This document shows positions 6,836-16,005 of a stretch of DNA of 28,411 bases, one piece after another. Numbering within the stretch: position 1 is the first letter of the stretch; every line of letters starts with the position of its first letter. The notes under the pieces were generated by a model. That model saw only the letters and a program-made list of their open reading frames with translations. It ran no database searches and was not told the origin of the DNA. Source of the stretch: an uncultured Agathobacter sp. (GTDB lineage: Bacteria > Bacillota > Clostridia > Lachnospirales > Lachnospiraceae); assembly GCA_934359755.1 (NCBI GenBank), contig CAKRLV010000028.1, forward strand, positions 1-28,411. Reading direction: 5' to 3'. The position numbers and the translations under genes were made by a program.

Positions 6836-7859
6836 TTTCTTTATCCTCCTTTTTAATTGGCAGATTGACTACTGTCTTACATCCATTACCTACACTAGAC
6901 TCTATAGACAATTTTCCTGACAAAAGAAAAATTCTTTCCTTCATCATAGATAATCCAAATCCTGAATTATCATTACGTGTCGATGTAGGAATTTGAGATT
7001 TATCAAATCCAACACCATCATCTTCTATAGTAAGTATTAATTCATCAGGCAAAAATTCCATAGTCACACTTATAGATGTAGCCTTACCATGTTTGACTGA
7101 ATTGCTACACGATTCCTGAATTACCCTAAGAAGAGTAAGTTCAATTATACTCTTCAAATCATATGGTTCTCCAAGAACCTTATAAGCTATATGAATATTA
7201 TTAGCCTGCTTAAACTTATCTAGTGCTCTCTCTACAGTTATATCAAAACCAATATCATCAAATGACATCGGTCTCAAATCATAAATCATTTTACGCATGT
7301 CGTTTATAACATCACGCAATATTTTACTCATCGAAGATAGTTCTAATCTACATCTAATTGGATCGACATCCAAAAGCTTCATACACAGCTCAGACTTGTG
7401 AACCAACGATGTAAGACTTTGCACCGAAGAATCGTGCAAGTCTCTAGCTATTCTCTGTCTCTCACCCTCTACCGACTCTAATATAAGCATATTCATGTTC
7501 GGCTCTAAATCAATTTCCATAATTGTATCAGGTGAAACAATATCTTCTCTTGCAACCTTTATAACACTATTAATTTCATCAATCTTACAATCCATCTCTG
7601 AGATTACATTCTGAATTTTTTGAACTTTTATATCTATCTTCTTTTGTTCATCCTCTATCTCAGCGATTTTATTTTTATTGTATTTATTTACTTCTCTTGG
7701 TGTAAAAGATTCAATGCTTGTATCCTCATTCTCTTCTAGTAACTGAATCATAATAAGATTCTTTTTATAAATATTTTCCAGCGAGGTAAGCTCTCCAAGT
7801 AAGGTGACCCTTCTATTAATATAGCTGTCCCTCATTTTTTCTAAGTATTCTTTAACCAT
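6825..7859 (-). CDS. DegS-like cytoplasmic sensor histidine kinase
   Basis: 344 residues with no membrane segment. An N-terminal coiled-coil sensor region (about 1-110, rich in K/E/I heptads) is followed by a HisKA_3 dimerisation domain with phospho-acceptor H142 in RQRIARDLHDSSVQSL. The HATPase domain has the N box QESCSNSVKHG (249-258), G1 IEDDGVGF (278-285) and G2 GFGLSMMKER (300-309). This order and the missing transmembrane part match DegS rather than NarX. It should phosphorylate the adjacent response regulator. The signal is unknown. ATG at 7857-7859. Confidence 0.92.
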   Translation of the reverse strand: MVKEYLEKMRDSYINRRVTLLGELTSLENIYKKNLIMIQLLEENEDTSIESFTPREVNKYNKNKIAEIEDEQKKIDIKVQKIQNVISEMDCKIDEINSVIKVAREDIVSPDTIMEIDLEPNMNMLILESVEGERQRIARDLHDSSVQSLTSLVHKSELCMKLLDVDPIRCRLELSSMSKILRDVINDMRKMIYDLRPMSFDDIGFDITVERALDKFKQANNIHIAYKVLGEPYDLKSIIELTLLRVIQESCSNSVKHGKATSISVTMEFLPDELILTIEDDGVGFDKSQIPTSTRNDNSGFGLSMMKERIFLLSGKLSIESSVGNGCKTVVNLPIKKEDKENGN

Positions 7860-7957
7860 AACTCACCTAAACATATGTTCGATTTTTAATATTACTAAAG
7901 TACCATTATATTATATAGTATTTTTGCAATAAATTAAAGTAGAAATTTAAAAATAAT

Positions 7958-7986
7958 TTGTATATAAATTGAAAATTGTCTATAAT
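7958..7986 (+). promoter_or_regulatory. Putative promoter of the hydrolase-like gene
   Basis: TTGTAT (7958-7963), 17-bp spacer, TATAAT (7981-7986), about 30 bp before the ATG at 8017. The -10 is perfect and the -35 matches four of six. Confidence 0.6.
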
Positions 7987-8016
7987 ATTCATATAAAACA
8001 AAGATGGAGGATACTT

Positions 8017-8961
8017 ATGGGAAAGAAAACTAAAAATCTAATTATGCTTTCGGCTGCTACAGTAGCAGGAATATATGCATTTAACAAATTTATTGAAGCA
8101 ACCTCTACTAAAAAGAATCTTCTAAAAGAAGAAAGCGGAACATTTTTTGAATGGAAGCTTGGGGATATTTTTTACAAGAAAACAGGTTCTGGTTCACCTG
8201 TATTACTTATCCATGATATAAACGTCAGCTCTTCATCTGAAGAATGGAGCAAAATATATAAATTACTCGCAAAATCACATACTGTTTATGTCATGGATTT
8301 AATTGGTTGCGGAAGATCTGACAAGCCTGCAATCCAATACACTAATTACATGTATGTTCAATTAATTACTGATTTTATCAACAAAGTAATAAAAGAAAAG
8401 ACAGATGTTATTTCAACTAATATGTCATGTTCATTTACTATCATGGCAAACAATATGAATTCAGATTTGTTCAACAATATTATTTTAATAAATCCTGTTT
8501 CTATTGGCAAACTCACAGAGGTTCCTACAAATATGCTCAGATTAAAACAAAAATTATATCAGCTTCCTTTGATTGGACCTTTTGCATACAACATTATTCA
8601 TACCCAGGCAAAAACAGATATTTTATTTAAAACCAAATATTTCAAACGCAGCCAGCTGGTTTCTTCTAAACTAGTGGACACATACTATGAGTCAGCTCAT
8701 CTTGGCTCAGGTAATGGCCGCTACCTGTTTTCTAGTCTGCGAGCAAATTTTATGAATATCAACATAAAAAATGCTGTTAAAAAATTAGGCAATAATGTTC
8801 ATATAATTGCAAGCAGAGATTTGAAGAATAATTTTTCTACTACTAATGAATATTATAAAACAAATAGAAATATTTCTATTACCAACATATCTAATGGAGG
8901 TCTTTATCCTCAACTCGAAACACCAGATAGAGTTCTGAGCATCATAAAAAGTATAATATAA
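8017..8961 (+). CDS. Alpha/beta-hydrolase-fold protein, catalytic triad apparently degraded
   Basis: 314 residues. An N-terminal hydrophobic stretch (about 7-22, after MGKKTKN) may anchor it in the membrane. The rest follows the alpha/beta hydrolase plan: PVLLIHD (oxyanion strand, 61-67), VMDLIGCGRSDKP (92-104) and an elbow at 134-139. The elbow reads NMSCS instead of GxSxG, keeping the serine (S137). D268 (ASRDLKNN) may be the acid. The usual G-H-x-P near the end is GLYP (295-298), so the catalytic His appears lost. It may be a non-enzymatic relative. The start at 8017 follows GGAGG; an upstream in-frame extension has no ribosome site. It is the only plus-strand protein gene left of the origin and has its own promoter and terminator. 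Confidence 0.8.
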   Translation: MGKKTKNLIMLSAATVAGIYAFNKFIEATSTKKNLLKEESGTFFEWKLGDIFYKKTGSGSPVLLIHDINVSSSSEEWSKIYKLLAKSHTVYVMDLIGCGRSDKPAIQYTNYMYVQLITDFINKVIKEKTDVISTNMSCSFTIMANNMNSDLFNNIILINPVSIGKLTEVPTNMLRLKQKLYQLPLIGPFAYNIIHTQAKTDILFKTKYFKRSQLVSSKLVDTYYESAHLGSGNGRYLFSSLRANFMNINIKNAVKKLGNNVHIIASRDLKNNFSTTNEYYKTNRNISITNISNGGLYPQLETPDRVLSIIKSII

Positions 8962-8972
8962 ACTAATAACAC

Positions 8973-9008
8973 AAAAATTCCGCTTCTATCTCATGAAGCG
9001 GAATTTTT
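8973..9008. terminator. Bidirectional terminator
   Basis: AAAAATTCCGCTT (8973-8985) and AAGCGGAATTTTT (8996-9008) form a perfect 13-bp stem with a 10-nt loop. T tracts result on both strands, so it can end the hydrolase-like gene on plus and the rsmG transcript on minus. Confidence 0.92.
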
Positions 9009-9238
9009 TATATTCTGTATCAATAAATTTTTAAGGTATATTCCTATAAAATTTTATATTACTACATACAACTTATCAAAATATCTATTCTAAATATCTA
9101 TAATCATTGCATTTCATATCATATTTTTTTCAATCATATTTATAATCATACTATTTTTACTATCAAATTTCATATCATGGTATTTCCTATTACCATATCT
9201 CATGTAATAAATACAAATATATTTCATATAAAAATATA
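9009..9238. other. AT-rich intergenic spacer with repeated TTTCATAT motifs
   Basis: No gene is seen. The motif TTTCATATCAT or close variants occurs near 9112, 9167 and 9221, in very AT-rich, irregular sequence. I read it as low-complexity 3' trailer of rsmG. Confidence 0.4.
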
Positions 9239-9955
9239 CTATTTTAATGGTTCCTTAGATGGTAAACCGGCTTTTCGTGGAAATTTCTTAGGAGTATTTT
9301 CTACCTTATCTATAACTACAAACGATCTACCATTTTCACCTATTTTAAAATTCTCCACTTTACTTATCTTACCACCTAGCTTAGAAATTGCTACTTTTGA
9401 GGAATTTATCTCTTCCTCACAATTATCAGATTTATAAGATATGAATTGTCCTCCCTTTTTCACAAAAGGAATACAATACTCACTCAATGTTGATAAATTT
9501 GCTACGGCTCTTGAAACGCATAAATCAAATGATTCTCTATATAAAGAATTCCTTGCAAGATCTTCTGCTCTTCCATGTACACACTCTACATCATTCAAGC
9601 ATAAATTATCCACTACATCTTTCAAAAACAAAATACGTTTATTAAGTGAATCAGCCAGGACAATTCTTATATTAGGAAATGCAATCTTTAGAGGTATTCC
9701 TGGGAATCCTGCACCTGTTCCTAAGTCTAAAATATATTTTTCCGATTTTAAATCCACTAAGCGGAATAAATTTAAACTATCTATGAAATGTTTGTCAATT
9801 ACCTCATCAAAATCAGTAATTGCAGTCAAATTCATGACTTTATTTTTTTCAATAAGCATTTCATAGTAATTTATGAACTGATTTATCTGGTTTTCGTCAA
9901 GCTCAATATGCAATTTATTAAGTTCTTCAATAAAATGTTCAAGATTATAATTCAT
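9239..9955 (-). CDS. rsmG: 16S rRNA (guanine527-N7)-methyltransferase RsmG (GidB)
   Basis: A 238-residue Rossmann methyltransferase that uses S-adenosylmethionine to make m7G527 in 16S rRNA; loss typically gives low-level streptomycin resistance. The N-terminal helical part includes KNKVMNLTAITDFDEVIDKH (38-57), and the SAM-binding loop is ILDLGTGAGFPGIPLK (75-90). Later motifs are the ADSLNKRILFLKDV and HGRAEDLAR segments and the SRAVANL motif, all typical. The ATG lies one base past the mnmG stop, with AGGAG inside the end of mnmG, so translation is coupled. It is the last gene of the origin-proximal cluster. Confidence 0.97.
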   Translation of the reverse strand: MNYNLEHFIEELNKLHIELDENQINQFINYYEMLIEKNKVMNLTAITDFDEVIDKHFIDSLNLFRLVDLKSEKYILDLGTGAGFPGIPLKIAFPNIRIVLADSLNKRILFLKDVVDNLCLNDVECVHGRAEDLARNSLYRESFDLCVSRAVANLSTLSEYCIPFVKKGGQFISYKSDNCEEEINSSKVAISKLGGKISKVENFKIGENGRSFVVIDKVENTPKKFPRKAGLPSKEPLK

Positions 9956-9956
9956 T

Positions 9957-11900
9957 CTATTCTCCTTGGCTTGTATTATCTGGGTTTAGTTTAAAAAATA
10001 AATCTGGGTTTAAGTATTTAAGTTGTTCAAGATACACTAATAAAACGGATGTATCAGCCGGTGTCACTCCAGAAATTCTTGATGCCTGTCCAATATTAAG
10101 TGGCTGATAAAGATTAAGTTTTTGTTGAGCTTCAATTCTAAGTCCTGATATAGTAGAGTAATCAAAATCAGATGGCAACTTTTTCTTTTCCAATTTTTTA
10201 AATTGATCAACCTGCTTAATCTGTCTCTTTATATAACCATCATATTTTATAAGTATGTTAACCTGCTCTTTCACTTCATCTGGCAAGTCAGTTCTATCCT
10301 TATCAATAGGAGCAAGTTTTTCATAATCTAACTCCGGTCTTCTGATTAATTCTGTCAAAGTTATACCATTGCTAAGTGGAATACTTCCATATGATTCAAG
10401 TAATGACTGAACTTCTTTGTTGGCACCTACCTTTACGTTAGCTACTCTGTCAATCTCTTCTTGTATCATTTTCTCTTTTTTGCAAACCCAATCATATCTC
10501 TCCTGAGAAATGAGTCCTATCTCATATCCTCTCTTAGTGAGCCTTAAATCTGCATTGTCCTGTCTCAAAAGTAAACGATATTCCGCTCGTGAAGTCATCA
10601 TGCGGTAAGGTTCATGTGTTTCTTTTGTGACTAAATCATCTATTAACACTCCAGTATAAGCTTCTGAACGATCTAATATAAATGGCTCTCTTCCAAGTAT
10701 TTTCATTGCCGCATTAATTCCTGCTATAAGTCCCTGGCAGGCAGCTTCTTCATAACCAGAACTTCCATTAAACTGACCACCACTAAATAAACCATGAATC
10801 TTTTTAAATTCAAGTGAAGCATATAACTGATTTGCGTTAATACAATCATATTCAATTGCATATGCATTTCGAACAATTTTAACATTTTCAAGTCCAGGCA
10901 AAGTTCTGTACATTTGATACTGAACATCTTCTGGCATAGATGATGACATACCACCTACATACATTTCATTCGTATTTATACCTTCAGGTTCTATAAAAAT
11001 CTGATGTCTGTCCTTATCTGCAAATTTAACGACTTTGTCTTCAATTGAAGGACAATACCTGGGACCTGTTCCTTCAATAATTCCAGCATAAATTGGAGAT
11101 CTGTCCAGATTATTTTTTATTATTTCATGTGTCTCATTGTTTGTATATGTAAGCCAGCATGATACCTGATCAATCTGCACATCATCAGGATTTGTCGTAA
11201 ATGAAAAAGGAACAACTCTCTCATCTCCAAACTGTTCTTCCATTTTTGAAAAATCAAGACTTCTCTTATCCACACGTGCTGGAGTACCTGTCTTAAATCT
11301 ATACATTTCAATTCCATGTTCTATCAAGGAATCTGTCAAATGATTTGCAGCCTGAAGTCCATTTGGACCAGTATGTGTAATCATCTCACCTGTGAGACAC
11401 CTTGCTCTAAGATATGTTCCAGTACACAAAACAATTGCTTTACATTTATATGTTGTGCCTGAAACAGTCTTGCAGCCAATTATATTGTTTTCATCGTCAG
11501 TCAGAATCTCTGATACTTCTGCCTGTCTGATTGTAAGGTTATCCGTATTTTGAAGAGTTTTTCTCATCTCCATACTGTAAGCACTTTTATCAGCCTGTGC
11601 TCTAAGTGAATGAACAGCAGGTCCCTTAGATTTATTAAGCATCTTTGACTGAATAAATGTCTTATCAATATTTTTTCCCATCTCTCCACCGAGAGCATCA
11701 ATCTCCCTGACAAGATGTCCTTTCGAACTTCCTCCAATATTTGGATTACATGGCATCATTGCAATACTATCAACACTTACTGTAAAAATTATTGTATCAA
11801 GTCCAAGTCGTGCACATGCCAATGCTGCCTCGCATCCTGCATGACCAGCACCTACTACTACTACATCACAACACAATTCAAGATTATTTACACCTGACAT
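9957..11900 (-). CDS. mnmG: tRNA U34 carboxymethylaminomethyl-modification enzyme MnmG (GidA)
   Basis: 647 residues, slightly long for the family. This FAD- and NADH-dependent protein acts with MnmE and methylene-tetrahydrofolate to add aminomethyl groups to the wobble uridine of certain tRNAs. The FAD-binding GxGxxG is VVVGAGHAGCEAA (14-26). Other hallmarks are GTYLRARCLTGE, the GPRYCPSIEDKVVKF segment with its conserved Cys, FIEPEG, and the C-terminal helical tail with LSSGVTP-like text, here ASRISGVTPADTSVLL. It sits 45 bp after mnmE and couples to rsmG. A perfect DnaA-box sequence, TTATCCACA, occurs inside it at 11266-11274. Confidence 0.97.
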   Translation of the reverse strand: MSGVNNLELCCDVVVVGAGHAGCEAALACARLGLDTIIFTVSVDSIAMMPCNPNIGGSSKGHLVREIDALGGEMGKNIDKTFIQSKMLNKSKGPAVHSLRAQADKSAYSMEMRKTLQNTDNLTIRQAEVSEILTDDENNIIGCKTVSGTTYKCKAIVLCTGTYLRARCLTGEMITHTGPNGLQAANHLTDSLIEHGIEMYRFKTGTPARVDKRSLDFSKMEEQFGDERVVPFSFTTNPDDVQIDQVSCWLTYTNNETHEIIKNNLDRSPIYAGIIEGTGPRYCPSIEDKVVKFADKDRHQIFIEPEGINTNEMYVGGMSSSMPEDVQYQMYRTLPGLENVKIVRNAYAIEYDCINANQLYASLEFKKIHGLFSGGQFNGSSGYEEAACQGLIAGINAAMKILGREPFILDRSEAYTGVLIDDLVTKETHEPYRMMTSRAEYRLLLRQDNADLRLTKRGYEIGLISQERYDWVCKKEKMIQEEIDRVANVKVGANKEVQSLLESYGSIPLSNGITLTELIRRPELDYEKLAPIDKDRTDLPDEVKEQVNILIKYDGYIKRQIKQVDQFKKLEKKKLPSDFDYSTISGLRIEAQQKLNLYQPLNIGQASRISGVTPADTSVLLVYLEQLKYLNPDLFFKLNPDNTSQGE

Positions 11901-11945
11901 TTTATTTCCTCTCTAATTCTTAACATATAATACAAATAAATCAAA

Positions 11946-13322
11946 CTATTTTCCCATACAGAACTTACTAAAAATTTCTTCAACCAGATCATCCTCAACT
12001 GATTCTCCAATAATAAGTCCAAGTGACTGATATGCATTCATCAAATCAATTGAATAAAAATCCTCTGGCATTCCATCATTTATACTGTTAATAACAAGTT
12101 CTAAACTATCCAATGAATTCTGCAGTAAATTTTTCTGTCTGATATTTGTTATATAAACTTCATCGTTAAATGAAACTTCACCCTTAAAGAATAATTCTTT
12201 AACTTTATCAACAAGTTCATCAATACCCACATTTTCCTTTGCTGAGACAGATATTATTGACTTATCCACATACTTTTCAACAATTTCCTTAGATGTCAAC
12301 ACTTCAAGGTCATTTTTGTTCAATAAAACAATTGCTTTTTTATCTTTTAAAAATTCCATTATAGCAAAATCATTTTCATCGAGTTCTGTAGATGAATCTA
12401 TTACATATATAATTAAATCTGCATTATCTGCATACTCTTTAGCTTTTTCAACACCAATCTGCTCTATAATATCTGAAGTATCCCTTATACCAGCTGTATC
12501 AATTAAATTTAAAATTATACCATTGAGATTAATCTGCTCTTCTAATACATCACGCGTAGTTCCAGCTATATCTGTGACAATTGCACGATTTTTACCAACC
12601 AGAGCATTTAATAAAGAAGACTTACCTGCATTTGGTTTTCCAAGAATTACCGTGTTAATGCCTTCTTTAAGTATCTGTCCATTATCAGATGAATCTAAAA
12701 GTTTTTGAATCTCGTCTATTTTCTGACTTACTATATCAGCCAATTTTTCCTGATATCCATCGAGGGATACATGTTCTGGATCATCTAATGCAGACTCTAT
12801 AAACGCTATTTCGTGGATAACTGCCTCTCTAATTTTTTTAATGTTATTAAGTACAGCACCATTTAACTGGCTAAGTGAACTCTTAAGAGCAAAATCATTC
12901 TTAGAATTGATGACATCTATTACAGATTCTGCCTGTGACAAATCTATTCTTCCATTTAAAAACGCCCTCTTTGTGAACTCGCCTGGTTCTGCGGGGCGCG
13001 CACCATATTTAATAACTGTCTCCAATATTCTCTTCATTACAAAAACACCACCATGACAATCTATCTCAATGGTATCTTCTCTTGTATAAGTGTTAGGAGC
13101 TTTCATAAACAAAACAATTACTTCATCTATCTCCTCTTCCCCATCATAAATATAACCATAATGTATAGTGTGCGATTTGCAATCCGAAATTTTTTTATTG
13201 CCAGACTTCGAATTAAATATTTTATCTATTATATTTAATGAATCATCACCACTTATTCTTATTATTCCAATTCCCGATGGTGACATTGCAGTAGCGATAG
13301 CTGCTATAGTATCAGAATTCAT
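11946..13322 (-). CDS. mnmE: tRNA modification GTPase MnmE (TrmE)
   Basis: 458 residues. The N-terminal tetrahydrofolate-binding domain (1-118; DTIAAIATAMSPSGIGIIRI) is followed by helical segments and an inserted G domain. The G domain has G1 GKPNAGKS (228-235), G2 GTTRD, G3 DTAG (275-278) and G4 NKND (335-338). The C-terminus ends CMGK, keeping the essential Cys of the C-x-G-K motif. It partners with MnmG in wobble-uridine modification. GGAGG precedes the ATG. It starts a short gap after the terminator that follows jag, so it probably has its own promoter, though I could not pick one confidently. A perfect TTATCCACA lies inside at 12262-12270. Confidence 0.97.
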   Translation of the reverse strand: MNSDTIAAIATAMSPSGIGIIRISGDDSLNIIDKIFNSKSGNKKISDCKSHTIHYGYIYDGEEEIDEVIVLFMKAPNTYTREDTIEIDCHGGVFVMKRILETVIKYGARPAEPGEFTKRAFLNGRIDLSQAESVIDVINSKNDFALKSSLSQLNGAVLNNIKKIREAVIHEIAFIESALDDPEHVSLDGYQEKLADIVSQKIDEIQKLLDSSDNGQILKEGINTVILGKPNAGKSSLLNALVGKNRAIVTDIAGTTRDVLEEQINLNGIILNLIDTAGIRDTSDIIEQIGVEKAKEYADNADLIIYVIDSSTELDENDFAIMEFLKDKKAIVLLNKNDLEVLTSKEIVEKYVDKSIISVSAKENVGIDELVDKVKELFFKGEVSFNDEVYITNIRQKNLLQNSLDSLELVINSINDGMPEDFYSIDLMNAYQSLGLIIGESVEDDLVEEIFSKFCMGK

Positions 13323-13391
13323 ATAGTTCCTCCATTAATTTCTAATAAATAATATAACACATTTTATAAAAAAAGTATTTCCCTATAATGT

Positions 13392-13419
13392 AAAAAAAGG
13401 GCATCCCAAAAGGACACCC
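13392..13419 (-). terminator. Terminator after jag
   Basis: On the minus strand GGGTGTCC pairs with GGATGCCC (8 bp, two G-U wobbles) and is followed by seven T. It lies 9 bp past the jag stop and separates the rpmH-to-jag transcript from mnmE. Confidence 0.88.
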
Positions 13420-13427
13420 AAAACAAA

Positions 13428-14051
13428 TTATTTTTTTAATGTAACAACTACATGTCTGTATGGTTCTTCACCCTCACTATGAGTAGTAACATATTTATCA
13501 TTCTGCAAAGCTGAATGAATTATTCTTCTTTCGAAAGGATTCATTGGCTCAAGAGAAACAGTTCTCTTTGTTCTCTTAACCTTGTAAGCTATATTCTTAG
13601 CAAGGTTCTCAAGAGTTTCTTTTCTACGATTTCTATAATCTTCTGTATCAATCTTAACCTTATAGTAATCGCCTGAATGTTTATTAATTGCCAGATTTGT
13701 GAGATATTGTAATGAATCAAGAGTCTGTCCTCTCTTTCCAATCAATACTCCCATATCTGAGCCCTTTAACTCAACATCAATGTATTTATTAACTTCATCT
13801 TTCTTAATAAGTATATCAACTTCCATATCCATTGCTGAAAATACTTTATTGAGGAAATCTTTAACATCATCCTCTATTGAAGCCTTTGCACAAACCTTGA
13901 TAACTGCATTCTTGCTACCAATTCCAAGGAAACCATTACTTCCTTTTTCTATTACTTCATAGTCTAATTTGTCACTTGTTGTTCCAAGCTTAAGACATGC
14001 CTCAGTCAATGCATCATCAACTGTCTTTGCACTAAATTCAATATATTCCAT
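13428..14051 (-). CDS. jag: RNA-binding protein Jag/KhpB (SpoIIIJ-associated)
   Basis: 207 residues in the standard three-part order: Jag-N domain (1-52; includes GSNGFLGIGSKNAVIKV), type II KH domain with GKRGQ loop in VLIGKRGQTLDSLQYL (102-117), and R3H domain (about 140-205) with R175 and H179 of PFERRIIHSAL. It is a cytosolic single-stranded RNA-binding protein. In other Firmicutes it works with KhpA and affects cell division and sporulation, and its gene is regularly next to yidC, here 20 bp away. No unusual features. Confidence 0.96.
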   Translation of the reverse strand: MEYIEFSAKTVDDALTEACLKLGTTSDKLDYEVIEKGSNGFLGIGSKNAVIKVCAKASIEDDVKDFLNKVFSAMDMEVDILIKKDEVNKYIDVELKGSDMGVLIGKRGQTLDSLQYLTNLAINKHSGDYYKVKIDTEDYRNRRKETLENLAKNIAYKVKRTKRTVSLEPMNPFERRIIHSALQNDKYVTTHSEGEEPYRHVVVTLKK

Positions 14052-14071
14052 AATTATTAATCCCCCTGCGT

Positions 14072-15379
14072 CTAACGAGAATTTCGTTCATTAAATTCTT
14101 TAACTTTATTAGCCTTAGCAGCCATACTTCCTGACTTTGCATTAGATTTAATAGAATTAGCTTTCTCTAATTCTAACTCTTTGTCAGCAAAACTCTTCAT
14201 ATTAGACTTATTATCGATAGTTCTGGTTTTCATCTTAGCAGCGTCTCTAATCTGATTCTCAGAGATTCCCATCTTTTCACGCTTTTTCTTAGCCTTTTCC
14301 TGATTCTTTGCAATAATATCATCAAGGTCAAGATTCTCAATATGCTTATTAATAAAGAACTGCTGAACAACTCTTACCAACGCACTCATAATCCAGTAAA
14401 TACCAAGACCTACAGGTACAGTAAAGCACATAAAAAGAGATACCAAAGGCATCATTGTATTCATAGTCTTCATCTGCTGAGCCATCTGATCAGCCTGCGC
14501 ATTCTGATTATTATTACCTGACTGAGGCATTAATTTAATATTAAGTACCTGAGTAAGATAAGAAATAACAGGAATTGCTAATGCTAAAACAACTAATAAA
14601 TATGAATGTGAAGCAATATTAGTCTTAATTATACTCCAAGGAGTATCCGAAATATTAAGTCCAATAAAATAATTAAACTTCTCTATATGCGACACTGTGC
14701 TCTCTATCTGATCTGCCGCATTTGGAAAAATACTTGATAAACCATCCCATGCTGTTGATGGAAGCTTGTACAATACATCAATTATATAGTTATTTAATTC
14801 ACTATTTGATGCATTGCTTAAAGTATCTGCAACATTCTTTGCTGTTAAACCGCTTGAAGTAGTAAAGTTATTATCTGTCATCAACTGTACTATTTTGTCA
14901 GTATATCCATCTGTAGCAATAACCTTACTAACAAGATCTGTAAATTCTGCTTTGATAGATGGTATATATGCTGGAATATTATAGAATACCCTGTACAATG
15001 CAAATAAAATTGGCATCTGCAATAACAAAGGCAGACAGCTTCCTGTAGGTGAAATACCATACTTCTGATAAACAAGGCTTGTTTCCTCATTCATTGCCTG
15101 CATAGATGCCTGATCTCTCTTACCTTTGTATTTATTCTGAATGGCCTGGATTTCAGGCTGCATTTTCATTGATAACTTTGAAAATTTCTGCTGCTTAATA
15201 GTAAGAGGTAATAAACACATATATATTATTATTGTGATAATAATAATACTTAATGTAACACTTTCAATACCAAACAGTTTATACAATCCAATGTATATTC
15301 CGTTCATGATCCAACCAAGTGCTTTGGCAATAGGCCCTAATATAGCACCGTTATAAGCGGTTAATACGATATCGGACAT
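14072..15379 (-). CDS. yidC: Membrane-protein insertase YidC (SpoIIIJ/Oxa1 family)
   Basis: 435 residues. Hydrophobic segments are at about 15-30, 38-56 (VTLSIIIITIIIYMCLLPLT), 103-125, 250-275 and 315-340, giving the five-helix Firmicutes topology. The conserved cytosolic loop is KLSMKMQPEIQAIQNKYKG. The segment between the third and fourth helices is long (about 130-250) and its C-terminal tail is Lys-rich. It inserts small membrane proteins with or without SecYEG. No lipobox Cys is evident at the N-terminus, unlike Bacillus SpoIIIJ. I prefer ATG 15377-15379, with GGAGG five bases upstream; an ATG at 15391 overlaps the yidD stop and would place that GGAGG inside the gene. Confidence 0.95.
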   Translation of the reverse strand: MSDIVLTAYNGAILGPIAKALGWIMNGIYIGLYKLFGIESVTLSIIIITIIIYMCLLPLTIKQQKFSKLSMKMQPEIQAIQNKYKGKRDQASMQAMNEETSLVYQKYGISPTGSCLPLLLQMPILFALYRVFYNIPAYIPSIKAEFTDLVSKVIATDGYTDKIVQLMTDNNFTTSSGLTAKNVADTLSNASNSELNNYIIDVLYKLPSTAWDGLSSIFPNAADQIESTVSHIEKFNYFIGLNISDTPWSIIKTNIASHSYLLVVLALAIPVISYLTQVLNIKLMPQSGNNNQNAQADQMAQQMKTMNTMMPLVSLFMCFTVPVGLGIYWIMSALVRVVQQFFINKHIENLDLDDIIAKNQEKAKKKREKMGISENQIRDAAKMKTRTIDNKSNMKSFADKELELEKANSIKSNAKSGSMAAKANKVKEFNERNSR

Positions 15380-15390
15380 AAAATCCTCCA

Positions 15391-15600
15391 TTATGGAACC
15401 GGATCATATCCTCCCTTAGAAAAAGGATTACATCTCAATATTCTCCACGCTGCAAGCGCTCCACCTTTAACAGCTCCATACTTCTGCACAGCCTCAAGTC
15501 CATAAGCTGAACAACTTGGATAATATGGGCATTTGGTAGATTTCATCGGAGAAAGATATTTTCTATAAAATTTTATCAACAAAATTAAAATTTTTTTCAA
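15391..15600 (-). CDS. yidD: Membrane-protein insertion efficiency factor YidD
   Basis: 69 residues with the family signature: LIKFYRKYLSP, then CPYYPSCSAYGLEAVQKYG and the ending RCNPFSKGGYDPVP. It is a small, peripheral inner-membrane protein that assists YidC-dependent insertion. The start is TTG (15598-15600), overlapping the rnpA stop TGA, and the stop overlaps the first ATG upstream of yidC. The gene is therefore packed tightly in the rpmH-rnpA-yidD-yidC-jag cluster, as in most bacteria. Confidence 0.95.
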   Translation of the reverse strand: MKKILILLIKFYRKYLSPMKSTKCPYYPSCSAYGLEAVQKYGAVKGGALAAWRILRCNPFSKGGYDPVP

Positions 15601-15968
15601 TATGATTCCATCTTCTTTTCTATTTTATTTTCCTGATGAATTACTTTATGAAGACCTCCAAGATGTAAAATTGCACTCTCAACATCGCGATAAGTAGCCC
15701 TACGTGCATTTACTCTTGCGATGACTACAATGTCTAAACCACTATTAAACATGTCTTCATGTAGTCTATAACTCTCTCTTACCAAACGAGTTATGTGATG
15801 TCTTATAACACTATTTCCAACTTTTTTACTTACTGATATACCTAAACGATTACAATTAGTATTATTTTCCAGAACATACATTACAAAAAGCCTGTTGGCA
15901 TATGATCTGCCATTATTATAAACATTCTGGAACTGATGATTTTTCTTCAATGATTCTGAAAATTTCAT
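15597..15968 (-). CDS. rnpA: Ribonuclease P protein component
   Basis: 123 residues. It binds the catalytic RNase P RNA and helps trim tRNA 5' leaders. The N-terminus is KFSESLKKNHQFQNVYNNG, and the signature core is RLGISVSKKVGNSVIRHHI followed by TRLVRESYR. The canonical RN..KR of the RNR motif is RH..TR here, a variation I believe is common in Clostridia. The ATG at 15966-15968 has AAAGGAAA upstream; a longer frame would need TTG at 15984-15986 and lacks a ribosome site. It overlaps yidD by four bases. Confidence 0.95.
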   Translation of the reverse strand: MKFSESLKKNHQFQNVYNNGRSYANRLFVMYVLENNTNCNRLGISVSKKVGNSVIRHHITRLVRESYRLHEDMFNSGLDIVVIARVNARRATYRDVESAILHLGGLHKVIHQENKIEKKMESY

Positions 15969-16005
15969 GTAATAATTTCCTTTCAAAAATCATAAAAGAA
16001 GAAAA

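Noticed and set aside
9441..9866. 141-codon plus-strand ORF opposite rsmG
   Set aside because: Shadow of the conserved RsmG frame; no family features.
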